Part shown: in pieces, positions 10,566-17,432 of the stretch | Layout of the letters: every line of letters begins with the position of its first letter | Position numbering within the stretch: position 1 is the first letter of the stretch | NCBI GenBank assembly: GCA_023416655.1 | Contig: JAEZHK010000058.1 | Location: forward strand, 1-60,058 | From: Bacillota bacterium | Lineage (GTDB): Bacteria > Bacillota > Clostridia > Christensenellales > Aristaeellaceae | Direction of reading: 5' to 3' | DNA: 60,058 nucleotides | Program-made: the position numbers and the translations under genes | The notes under the pieces: generated by a model | What the model saw: the letters and a program-made list of their open reading frames with translations, nothing else | What the model was told of the DNA's origin: nothing | Databases searched by the model: none

Positions 10566-11740
10566 AGCTGCGCTCCGCCGAGGCAAAGCGCTACCTGTCG
10601 CACCTGCATTTCGAGCAGCCGACAGCATCAAGAACGAAGCCGGGGAAAGTCTATGAGCACGTCGCCCGGCGCGGATGCATCCAGTACGACCCACTGGACG
10701 TGGTGGGCCGAAATGCCGACCTGACGCTTCAGAGCCGCATCCCCGGCTACAGGCCGGAGCACCTTACGAAGGCTCTGTACGCGGAACGGACGCTCCTCGA
10801 CGGATTTGACAAGAACCTTGCGATCTATCCGGCCACAGACTTTCCGTACTTCGCCCGCATGCGGCGGGAGGGCAGCAGTTGGTTCCACCCCAAGGACGAG
10901 AACGTGCGGCATGCCTTCGAGCACGTGCTCCGGGAAGTCGAAGCGCGCGGGCCGCTCTGCTCGGACGACCTGGCGCTCGATGGTAAGGTGGACTGGCCCT
11001 GGGGTCCGACGAAGATCGGGCGCGCCGCGCTGGAGAGCCTCTGGCTGCGGGGCGACTTGATCCTGCACCACCGGATCGGCGCGCGGCGCTACTTCGACCT
11101 GATCTCCTGCCACCTGCCGGAGGCGCTGAGGACGGCGCAGGACCCCAACCCTCTGGATGAGGACTACCGCGCCTGGCAGCTGAAGCGGCGCATCGGCAGC
11201 GTGGGCTTCCTTGCGGACGGCCCCAGCGACGCGCTGCTCTGCACCTCCATGAAGGCCGCCGAGAGGCAGGCGGCGCTTCAGAGGCTCCTGAACGAGGGGC
11301 AGGTCGCGGAAGCCGAGATCGAAGGTCTGAAAAAGCCAGTCTACCTGCGAACCGAGGACTTACCGGTACTGGAGTCGTCGCGCGGGACCGAGCCGGACGG
11401 CCGCATGCGCGTTCTCGCGCCGCTGGACAATCTCCTCTGGGACCGCCGCCTGATCGAAGCGCTGTACGGCTTTCAATACCGCTGGGAGGTCTACGTGCCC
11501 GCGCCGCAGCGCAAGTACGGCTACTACGTGCTTCCCGTTCTTTACCGGGACGGGTTCGTCGCGCGGTTCGAGCCGCTCCACTTCCGGGGCGGCGTTCTCA
11601 GGATCGCCCACTGGTGGTGGGAGCGGAAGCCCGACCGCGCCCTGAAGGCTGCCCGAGGCGCCTGCCTCAGGGAGTTCTGCCGTTATCTGGGTGCGGAAGG
11701 CTATGAAATCCTGGAGGAATCGGTGAACTCTTCCCGTTAA
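10562..11740 (+). CDS. Winged-helix DNA glycosylase, AlkX/YcaQ (HTH_42) family
   Basis: A 392-residue protein of the HTH_42/YcaQ family, whose members unhook interstrand crosslinks or remove bulky alkylated bases. The motif CIQYDPLDVVGRNADLTLQSR-like stretch (about residues 37-57) contains Gln-Tyr-Asp, the Q-hydrophobic-D arrangement reported for AlkX-type enzymes rather than the Q-hydrophobic-Q of AlkZ. The C-terminus is rich in Trp and Tyr (HWWWERK). Its ATG lies inside the helicase stop (ATGA overlap, 10562-10565), so translation is coupled to the MrfA-like helicase. The pairing suggests a crosslink or alkylation repair unit; that is inference from context. Confidence 0.87.
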
Positions 11741-11761
11741 CAACCCTCGCCCAGTTCTCAC

Positions 11762-11918
11762 CGTTTCCGGGCTCTAACGCGCCGGAAACGTGTTTTCGTA
11801 ATCTGTGCGAACACTGATGGAGAATACAATACCGCATGCCAGCGGCCGCCCGGAAATTCCACAGATGTTGGCCTGCACAGTTTTCTTTTCGCGTTGAAAC
11901 CCCATTGGTTTTTGAGCG
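11762..11918 (-). repeat. Four-hairpin intergenic element, copy A (minus orientation, decayed)
   Basis: On the minus strand it keeps the core GGAATTTCCGGGCGGC (11846-11861 region) and the last stem GTTTCCGG/CCGGAAAC (about 11762-11790). The central hairpin is degraded, with an ATCTGTGCGAACACTGAT-like stretch. The first hairpin (11891-11918) has several mismatches. It is the only copy opposed to the preceding gene's direction. The rest of the 11741-11982 spacer holds a weak CCCGT/ACGGG-TTTT hairpin (11919-11942). Confidence 0.7.
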
Positions 11919-11982
11919 CCCGTAGAATAGCGGACGGGTTTTGCGCATACCCATTGCCGAACCCCTATGGGGAGGCGAGGGC

Positions 11983-13104
11983 ATGCGCGTCTTTTTCTTT
12001 TGGCTGTTGGTCCTGATCCTTATTCTCGAACCTGTGGCGATGGCGGCGGCCGACGGCGAACCGCTGGATATTGCCGCCCGGGCCTGCGTGCTGGTGGACC
12101 GCGCCAGCGGGCGCGTTTTGTATGCGCAAAATGCGGATGAGCTGCTGCCGATCGCGTCCACAACCAAGGTCATGACCGCGATGCTGGCGCTCGAGCGCTC
12201 GAACCCGGACGACCCGGTGACCGCCAGCGCCAACGCCAGCGGGGTCCCGGGCACTTCGATCTACCTGACCACCGGGGAAACGCTGACCATGCACCAGATG
12301 CTGCTGGGGTTGATGCTCCGCTCTGGCAACGACGCGGCGGTGGCCATCGCCGAGCATGTGGCGGGCAGCGTGGACGAATTCGTCGCGCTGATGAACGCGC
12401 GCGCAAAGGCCGTTGGCGCAACCGCGCACTTCACAAACCCGCACGGGCTCGATCAGGGCGGAAACGGCGCTTCGGCGCTGGGGCTGGCCAGGATCGCATG
12501 CGAGGCGCTGGAAAACCCCGAGTTCCGGAAGCTGGTGTCCACCAAGAGCGCGACGCTGCCCTGGCCCGGGAACATGTACATGCGCAGCCTCGCCAACAAA
12601 AACAAGCTCCTCATGACATTCCCCGGCGCGACGGGCGTCAAGACCGGCTTCACCAACCGGGCGGGCCGCTGCCTGGTGTTTTCCGCGCAGCAGGACGGCA
12701 TGGAACTGGTCGGCGTGGTGCTGAACTGCGGCACCTGGTTTGAAACGGGCGAGACGCTGCTCAATTGGGGCTTCAACAATTTTCATCCGATGAAACTGCT
12801 GGCGGCGGGGGAAATCGCCTCCGAGATCCCGGTCACCGGCGGCCTGCGCGCCTACGCCTGCGCCGCGGCAAAAGCGGACTTTGTGGTGCCGGTGGCGGAA
12901 ACCGAGCGTTGCGAGCTGCAATTGGAGCTGCCGGAATCGCTGGACGCGCCGGTCGCGGCAGGGCAGGCGCTTGGCTGGGCCCACGCGGTGGTAGACGGAA
13001 AGACGGTCGCGTCCATCCGGCTATATTCGACCGACGCGGTGGATAAGCGGGATTTCCTTTCGATGCTCCGCAGGCTCCTCCGGTTCTGGAGACTGTGGCC
13101 GTAA
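11983..13104 (+). CDS. D-alanyl-D-alanine carboxypeptidase (PBP5/DacF-like)
   Basis: Trims the terminal D-Ala from peptidoglycan stem peptides outside the membrane. It has 373 residues with a hydrophobic signal peptide at 2-25 (FFFWLLVLILIL). The three active-site motifs are present in order: STTK (SxxK), SGN in LRSGNDAA, and KTG in GVKTGFTNRAG. A beta-rich PBP5_C-type domain follows. The end, FLSMLRRLLRFWRLWP, is a basic amphipathic helix of the kind that anchors these enzymes to the membrane. ATG 11983 follows GGGGAGG by eight bases. In Bacillus, dacF heads the spoIIA operon; here spoIIA lies 9 kb away, so a sporulation role is open. Confidence 0.93.
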   Translation: MRVFFFWLLVLILILEPVAMAAADGEPLDIAARACVLVDRASGRVLYAQNADELLPIASTTKVMTAMLALERSNPDDPVTASANASGVPGTSIYLTTGETLTMHQMLLGLMLRSGNDAAVAIAEHVAGSVDEFVALMNARAKAVGATAHFTNPHGLDQGGNGASALGLARIACEALENPEFRKLVSTKSATLPWPGNMYMRSLANKNKLLMTFPGATGVKTGFTNRAGRCLVFSAQQDGMELVGVVLNCGTWFETGETLLNWGFNNFHPMKLLAAGEIASEIPVTGGLRAYACAAAKADFVVPVAETERCELQLELPESLDAPVAAGQALGWAHAVVDGKTVASIRLYSTDAVDKRDFLSMLRRLLRFWRLWP

Positions 13105-13109
13105 AAAGG

Positions 13110-13288
13110 GCGTTGAAAAACCACGATGGTTTTTCAACGCGTGGGAAGAGGTCTGCGTGAGCCTGAAATTCTCTGGAATTTCCGGGCGGCTCACTGACAG
13201 GCGGTATAATTTCTGCTACCAGTGTTCGCGCTGGTAGCAGAAATACATTCCCGGCGCGCAGGTCGCCGGGAATGGTCTGAAGGTACGA
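13110..13288 (+). repeat. Four-hairpin intergenic element, copy B (best preserved)
   Basis: Four consecutive stems: GCGTTGAAAAACCA with its perfect complement (14 bp, 13110-13140); GTGAGCC/GGCTCAC (13157-13194) enclosing an inner GAAATT/AATTTC stem with CTCTGG loop; TTTCTGCTACCAG/CTGGTAGCAGAAA (13 bp, 13210-13243); ATTCCCGGCG/CGCCGGGAAT (10 bp, 13247-13273). It ends GAAGGTACGA (13279-13288), a word shared with copy D. It lies between convergent genes and its first hairpin could terminate the carboxypeptidase transcript. Nothing else is visible in 13289-13337. Confidence 0.85.
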
Positions 13289-13337
13289 ATAGGACGATTG
13301 GTCTTTGAAAGCCGTGGGTCTGGGCTATGGTCTTGAA

Positions 13338-14480
13338 CTAGACCCCCTCCAGAGAGATTTTACGGACGGCGGCCAGGAAGCGGTCGATCTCGCCGTGGGT
13401 GTTGGCGTGCCCGACGCTGGCGCGAACCGCGCCGCGCTTCAGCGTGCCCTGCATGGTATGCACGCCCGGCGCGCAGTGCAGCCCGCCCCTGACCGCAAAG
13501 CCCATCCTGTCCAGCGCGTCCGCCACCGGGCCGGAGGGAAAATCCTGCAGGTTGAAGCTGACCAGCCCCGCGCGCTTTGAGACATCCTTCGGGCCGTAGA
13601 CCAGCGTGCCAGGCATTTCCAGAAGCCCCCGCAGCAGGTGCTCGGTCAGCGAGCGCTCGTGGGCGGCAATCTCAGAAAGCTTCCTGGAAACGTACTGCGT
13701 GCCCGCCGACAGCCCCGCGACGCCCGGCAGGTTGAGCGTGCCGCTTTCGTACCGCTCCGGTCCTTCCGCGTTCTGGCGCATGCTGTCCGATGAAGCGCCG
13801 GTGCCGCCCTCGCGGATGGTGTTCAGTGTCAGCCCCGGCCTGATATACAGCCCGCCGGAGCCCTGCGGCCCGAGAAGCCCCTTGTGCCCCGGGAACGCGT
13901 AGAGATGGCAGCCCAACGCCTCCACGTTCACCGGCATCGCGCCCAGAACCTGCGCGCCGTCCACCAAAAAGAGAATGCCCTCCCGCGCGCAGAGCGCGCC
14001 GACCTCCCGAGCCGGCTGCAGCGCGCCGGACACATTGGAGGCCTGGGTCAATGCGATGAGGCGCGTCCTGGGCGTCAGCGCACCCCGGATGGTTTCGGGG
14101 TCCAGCGCGCCCTCCGCATCCGTCGTCAGGAGCGTCAGCTCGATCTGACGGCGTTCGCGCAGTTCCGTCAGCACGCGCAGAACGCTGTTGTGTTCCGCCA
14201 TGGATGTGATCACATGGTCGCCAAGCCGGAGCACGCCCTTGATCGCCAAATTCAGCGCGTCGGTACAGTTGAAGCAGTGGATGATGGAGAGCGGATCGTT
14301 TACACCGATCAGCGACGCCAGGCGCTCGCGGCTCTCCAGCACGATTCTGGCCGCCGCCAGCGCGCGCGCGTGCCCGGAGCGTCCCGGATTGGCATTGTGC
14401 GCCGTCAACGCGTCGACGACCGCATCCACGACGACCTGTGGCTTGGGATGGCTGGTGGCCGCGTTGTCCAGATAGATCAT
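13338..14480 (-). CDS. Cysteine-desulfurase family PLP enzyme (class V aminotransferase fold)
   Basis: A 380-residue PLP enzyme starting MIYLDNAATSHPKP, the classic NifS/SufS/Csd opening. An internal aspartate-rich PLP site reads LFLVDGAQ, and the lysine lies in the FPGHKGLLGPQGSGGLY stretch. A candidate catalytic Cys is in GGLHCAPGVHT near the C-terminus. The form matches the EF2568-like subgroup (TIGR01977) as I know it, often next to DUF3343 or selenium genes. The longer upstream frame was not used: ATG 14480 has AAGGGG ten bases before it. It is divergent from the DUF3343 gene, with 85 nt between. Its sulfur or selenium acceptor is unknown. Confidence 0.87.
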   Translation of the reverse strand: MIYLDNAATSHPKPQVVVDAVVDALTAHNANPGRSGHARALAAARIVLESRERLASLIGVNDPLSIIHCFNCTDALNLAIKGVLRLGDHVITSMAEHNSVLRVLTELRERRQIELTLLTTDAEGALDPETIRGALTPRTRLIALTQASNVSGALQPAREVGALCAREGILFLVDGAQVLGAMPVNVEALGCHLYAFPGHKGLLGPQGSGGLYIRPGLTLNTIREGGTGASSDSMRQNAEGPERYESGTLNLPGVAGLSAGTQYVSRKLSEIAAHERSLTEHLLRGLLEMPGTLVYGPKDVSKRAGLVSFNLQDFPSGPVADALDRMGFAVRGGLHCAPGVHTMQGTLKRGAVRASVGHANTHGEIDRFLAAVRKISLEGV

Positions 14481-14565
14481 CTTTTCACACCCCTTGGCGA
14501 ATTGCCGTACAATATACGGGTGAAGGCGCGCCGCTATGTCGTGCGCCGAGAAGGAGTGAACGCGC

Positions 14566-14847
14566 ATGGAGGAAGTCGTCGGCGTCGCCGCCTTTCGTTC
14601 TCGTCAACAGGTTATGCGATTTGAAGGCATTTTGCGACGGGCGGGGCTAAACGTTCGAGTCATTTCGACACCCAGAGACGTAGCCATCGGCTGCGGTCTT
14701 TCGGTGGAGTTTTTTATCCAGGACGCGCTGGCGGTTCAGTCGATCCTGGGCCGCGCGCACGTGCCCAACCTCATCGGCCTCTACCAAATTGACCGTCGGG
14801 GCGGCGGTCGCCCCAAATTGACCGCACTTTCGCTGACGGGAATGTAA
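14566..14847 (+). CDS. DUF3343 protein (putative Se/S-carrier-like)
   Basis: A small protein of 93 residues. The fold-defining features fit the DUF3343 family: an N-terminal hydrophobic strand, a phosphate-loop-like turn, ISTPRDVAIGCGLSVEF with a single Cys, and a final aliphatic strand. Family members are proposed sulfur or selenium carriers on the basis of gene neighbourhood. Here it is divergent from a cysteine-desulfurase-like gene, which supplies the expected sulfur donor. ATG 14566 follows AGAAGGAG. The function is inferred from family and context only. Confidence 0.75.
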   Translation: MEEVVGVAAFRSRQQVMRFEGILRRAGLNVRVISTPRDVAIGCGLSVEFFIQDALAVQSILGRAHVPNLIGLYQIDRRGGGRPKLTALSLTGM

Positions 14848-14862
14848 AATCCTACGGTTTGA

Positions 14863-14892
14863 TTGTGAAACGCCCCGGGTATATCGTATAAT
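14863..14892 (+). promoter_or_regulatory. Sigma-A promoter for nth
   Basis: TTGTGA (14863-14868), 18-nt spacer, perfect TATAAT (14887-14892), 24 nt before the nth ATG. Confidence 0.7.
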
Positions 14893-14916
14893 GAAGAGTA
14901 CGAAAGAGGGGCGTTT

Positions 14917-15552
14917 ATGCTGAAGCCGGATGTCGGGCGCGTGCTGGACGCGCTATCCGCGCTCTACCCGGAGGCGCGGGCAGAGCTTCATTTTTCCAAC
15001 CCCTTCGAAACGCTGATCGCGACCATCCTCTCGGCCCAGTGCACCGATAAAAGGGTGAACCAGGTGACCGAGGTGCTGTTCGCGCGCTATCCGGACGCGC
15101 ATGCGCTCTCAAGCCTCACGGTGGAGGAACTGGAACCGCAGATCAAGGAATGCGGGCTGTATCACGCCAAGGCCAGGAACATCCTGGCCACCTGCCGGGC
15201 GCTGGTGGAAAAGTACGGCGGGCGGGTGCCAGACAACCGGGAAGAACTCATGGCGCTGCCGGGCGTCGGCCAGAAGACGGCGGGTGTGGTGCTGATGGCG
15301 GCCTTCGGCGGCGACGAGATCCCGGTGGACACCCACGTATTCCGGGTCGCCAACCGGATCGGATTAGCCCATGCGGATACGCCCGAGAAGACCGAGATTG
15401 AGCTGACAGGGTTGATCCCGGCGGGGCAGCGGGGCCATGCGCACCACCTGTTGATCTGGCACGGGCGCCGCTGCTGCGCAGCCAGAAAGCCAGCCTGTGC
15501 GCGATGCCCGCTAAAGGACGGCCTGTGTGAATACGTTCAGAACGGGCAATAA
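14917..15552 (+). CDS. nth: Endonuclease III (DNA glycosylase/AP lyase)
   Basis: Base-excision repair enzyme for oxidised pyrimidines, 211 residues, normal length. The helix-hairpin-helix reads LPGVGQKTAGVV with the catalytic Lys120, followed by the catalytic Asp138 in PVDTHVFRVANR. The C-terminal 4Fe-4S loop is present (Cys in CAARKPACARCPLKDGLC). ATG 14917 follows AGAGGGG. obgE starts 30 nt downstream, so the two may be co-transcribed. Confidence 0.96.
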   Translation: MLKPDVGRVLDALSALYPEARAELHFSNPFETLIATILSAQCTDKRVNQVTEVLFARYPDAHALSSLTVEELEPQIKECGLYHAKARNILATCRALVEKYGGRVPDNREELMALPGVGQKTAGVVLMAAFGGDEIPVDTHVFRVANRIGLAHADTPEKTEIELTGLIPAGQRGHAHHLLIWHGRRCCAARKPACARCPLKDGLCEYVQNGQ

Positions 15553-15581
15553 TACCAAAGAAATGGTTTGAGGAGCAATTC

Positions 15582-16844
15582 ATGGCGTTATTTGTTGATG
15601 TGGTTACAATCGAATGCAAGGCGGGGGACGGCGGCAACGGCTGCGTTTCCTTCCATCGCGAAAAATTCGTGCAGCAGGGCGGTCCGGACGGCGGGGACGG
15701 CGGGCGGGGCGGCGACATAGCGTTCGTTGCCACCGAGCGCATGAATACGCTGATGGACTTCCGTTTCAAGCACATTTTTCAGGCGGAAAATGGCGAGGAC
15801 GGGTCCGCGACCCGCTGCAAGGGAAAATCCGGCGCGCCCGTCGAAATTGAAGTGCCCTGCGGCACCGTCGTCCGGGACAAGGAAACCGGCCGGGTGGTGG
15901 CGGACCTGTACAAAAACGGCGAGCGGCGGGTGATTCTCCGGGGCGGCAACGGCGGCTTCGGCAACGCCCGGTTTGCAACGCCCACCCGTCAGGCCCCCAA
16001 TTTCGCCAAGCCCGGCGAGCGCACGCGCTCCCGGGAGTTCCTGCTGGAGCTCAAGTCCATCGCGGACGTGGGGCTCATCGGATTCCCCAACGTGGGCAAA
16101 TCCACGATGCTTTCGGTCCTGACCGCGGCAAAACCCAAGATCGCAAACTACCACTTCACCACGCTGCAGCCCAACTTGGGCATCGCGCGGCAGGACGAGT
16201 ATTCCTTCGTGATCGCGGACATCCCCGGGCTGGTCGAAGGCGCATCCCAGGGCGTGGGCCTGGGGCACGACTTTTTGCGGCACGTAGAGCGCACCCGGAT
16301 GTTGATTCACGTGCTGGACATCTCCGGCAGCGAGGCGCGCGATCCGCTGGAGGATTTCGACGCGATCATGCTGGAGCTTCAGCAGTACCGTGACCTTGCA
16401 AAGCGCCCGATGCTGGTGGCGGCAAACAAGACCGACCTGCCGGACAGCGCCGAAAACATCGCGCGGCTGAAGGAAAAGCTCGGCGATTCTGTCAAGATTT
16501 TCCCGGTCTCCGCGGCCACGCGGAAGGGTTTTGAGGACCTGATGCGCGCGACCGTGGCGCTATTGCGCTCACTCCCGGCGGCGGAGCCGTTCCAGGAGGA
16601 GGAATTCTTCGAGGAACCGGCGCTGGAGCCGTTCACGATCCGGAAGGAAAACGGAATCTACGTGCTGTCCGGGCCGTCGATGGAGCGGCTGGTGAATTCG
16701 GTCAACTTTGGCGACGAGGATTCGCTGAACTGGTTCCACAGGACGCTGCGCCGCTGGGGCGTCATCGACGCGCTGCGCGAGGCGGGCGCGGGCGAGGGCG
16801 ACACGGTTTCCATCGACGAAATGCAGTTCGACTTTGTCGAATAG
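15582..16844 (+). CDS. obgE: Obg family GTPase (ribosome assembly/stress)
   Basis: A 420-residue GTPase linked to 50S assembly, stringent response and, in Bacillus, sporulation initiation. The glycine-rich Obg domain occupies about 1-158 (KAGDGGNG, GGDGGRGGD). The G domain has GFPNVGKST (about 166-174), DIPGLVEGA and NKTDLPD. A C-terminal OCT domain follows (about 345-420). The usual upstream genes for ribosomal proteins L21 and L27 are not here; nth takes that place. yhbY follows 12 nt downstream. Confidence 0.97.
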   Translation: MALFVDVVTIECKAGDGGNGCVSFHREKFVQQGGPDGGDGGRGGDIAFVATERMNTLMDFRFKHIFQAENGEDGSATRCKGKSGAPVEIEVPCGTVVRDKETGRVVADLYKNGERRVILRGGNGGFGNARFATPTRQAPNFAKPGERTRSREFLLELKSIADVGLIGFPNVGKSTMLSVLTAAKPKIANYHFTTLQPNLGIARQDEYSFVIADIPGLVEGASQGVGLGHDFLRHVERTRMLIHVLDISGSEARDPLEDFDAIMLELQQYRDLAKRPMLVAANKTDLPDSAENIARLKEKLGDSVKIFPVSAATRKGFEDLMRATVALLRSLPAAEPFQEEEFFEEPALEPFTIRKENGIYVLSGPSMERLVNSVNFGDEDSLNWFHRTLRRWGVIDALREAGAGEGDTVSIDEMQFDFVE

Positions 16845-16856
16845 GAGGAGGTACCA

Positions 16857-17150
16857 ATGACGACCAAACAACGCGCCGCGCTCCGGTCCATGGCCAATAC
16901 GCAGGACGCCATCCTGCACATCGGCAAGGAAGGCATCGGCGATACCCTGGTGAAGCAGGCCTGGGACGCGCTGGAGGCGCGAGAGCTGATCAAGGTGACG
17001 GTGCAGAAGAACGCGCCCTATGAAGGCGCCAAGGAGGCCTGCCAGGCGCTGTGCGAGCGCGTACACGCCGAGCCCATCCAGGTGATCGGCTCCAAGTTCG
17101 TGATCTACCGTAAGGCCCGCGAGCCCAAGATCGATTTGAACGCGCTCTGA
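16857..17150 (+). CDS. yhbY: CRM-domain RNA-binding protein YhbY
   Basis: A 97-residue single CRM domain, the standard length. It keeps the IGKEG loop (GxxG-type RNA-binding turn, about 21-25) and the terminal strand VIGSKFVIYR. YhbY associates with pre-50S ribosomal particles, which fits its place directly behind obgE (12-nt gap, own GGAGGAGG). A strong terminator follows at once. Confidence 0.93.
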   Translation: MTTKQRAALRSMANTQDAILHIGKEGIGDTLVKQAWDALEARELIKVTVQKNAPYEGAKEACQALCERVHAEPIQVIGSKFVIYRKAREPKIDLNAL

Positions 17151-17160
17151 TCCATTCATA

Positions 17161-17198
17161 AAAACGCGCTCCGCTTCAATGCAAGCGGGGCGCGTTTT
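17161..17198 (+). terminator. Terminator of the nth-obgE-yhbY unit
   Basis: AAAACGCGC pairs with GCGCGTTTT, continued inward by CCGCTT/AAGCGG, with a small loop and terminal TTTT. Confidence 0.85.
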
Positions 17199-17200
17199 AA

Positions 17201-17370
17201 GCGATGAAAAACCACGATGGTTTTTCATCGCTTAGGAAGAGGACTGCGGGAGCCATGAAATTCTCTGGAATTTCCAGGCGGCTCCCTGACCGAAGGAATT
17301 GTTTCCGCCACCAGTGTGCGCACTGGTTATGGAAACCGATTCCCGGCGCACATGTCGCCGGGAACGATTG
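17201..17370 (+). repeat. Four-hairpin intergenic element, copy C
   Basis: GCGATGAAAAACCA and its perfect complement (17201-17231); GGGAGCC/GGCTCCC (17248-17286) with the same inner GAAATT/AATTTC stem; GTTTCC/GGAAAC plus ACCAGT/ACTGGT (17301-17336); TTCCCGGCG/CGCCGGGAA (17340-17364). Compared with copy B, stem 1 changes T-A to A-T and stem 2 changes T-A to G-C, both compensated. The rest up to 17432 has only a small GTCAC/GTGAC hairpin. Confidence 0.85.
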
Positions 17371-17432
17371 GAAGCAGTCACGCGGTGACGCTGATGTGCT
17401 CCGCTTGGGTGGGGCATATTTTTTGTCCTTTT

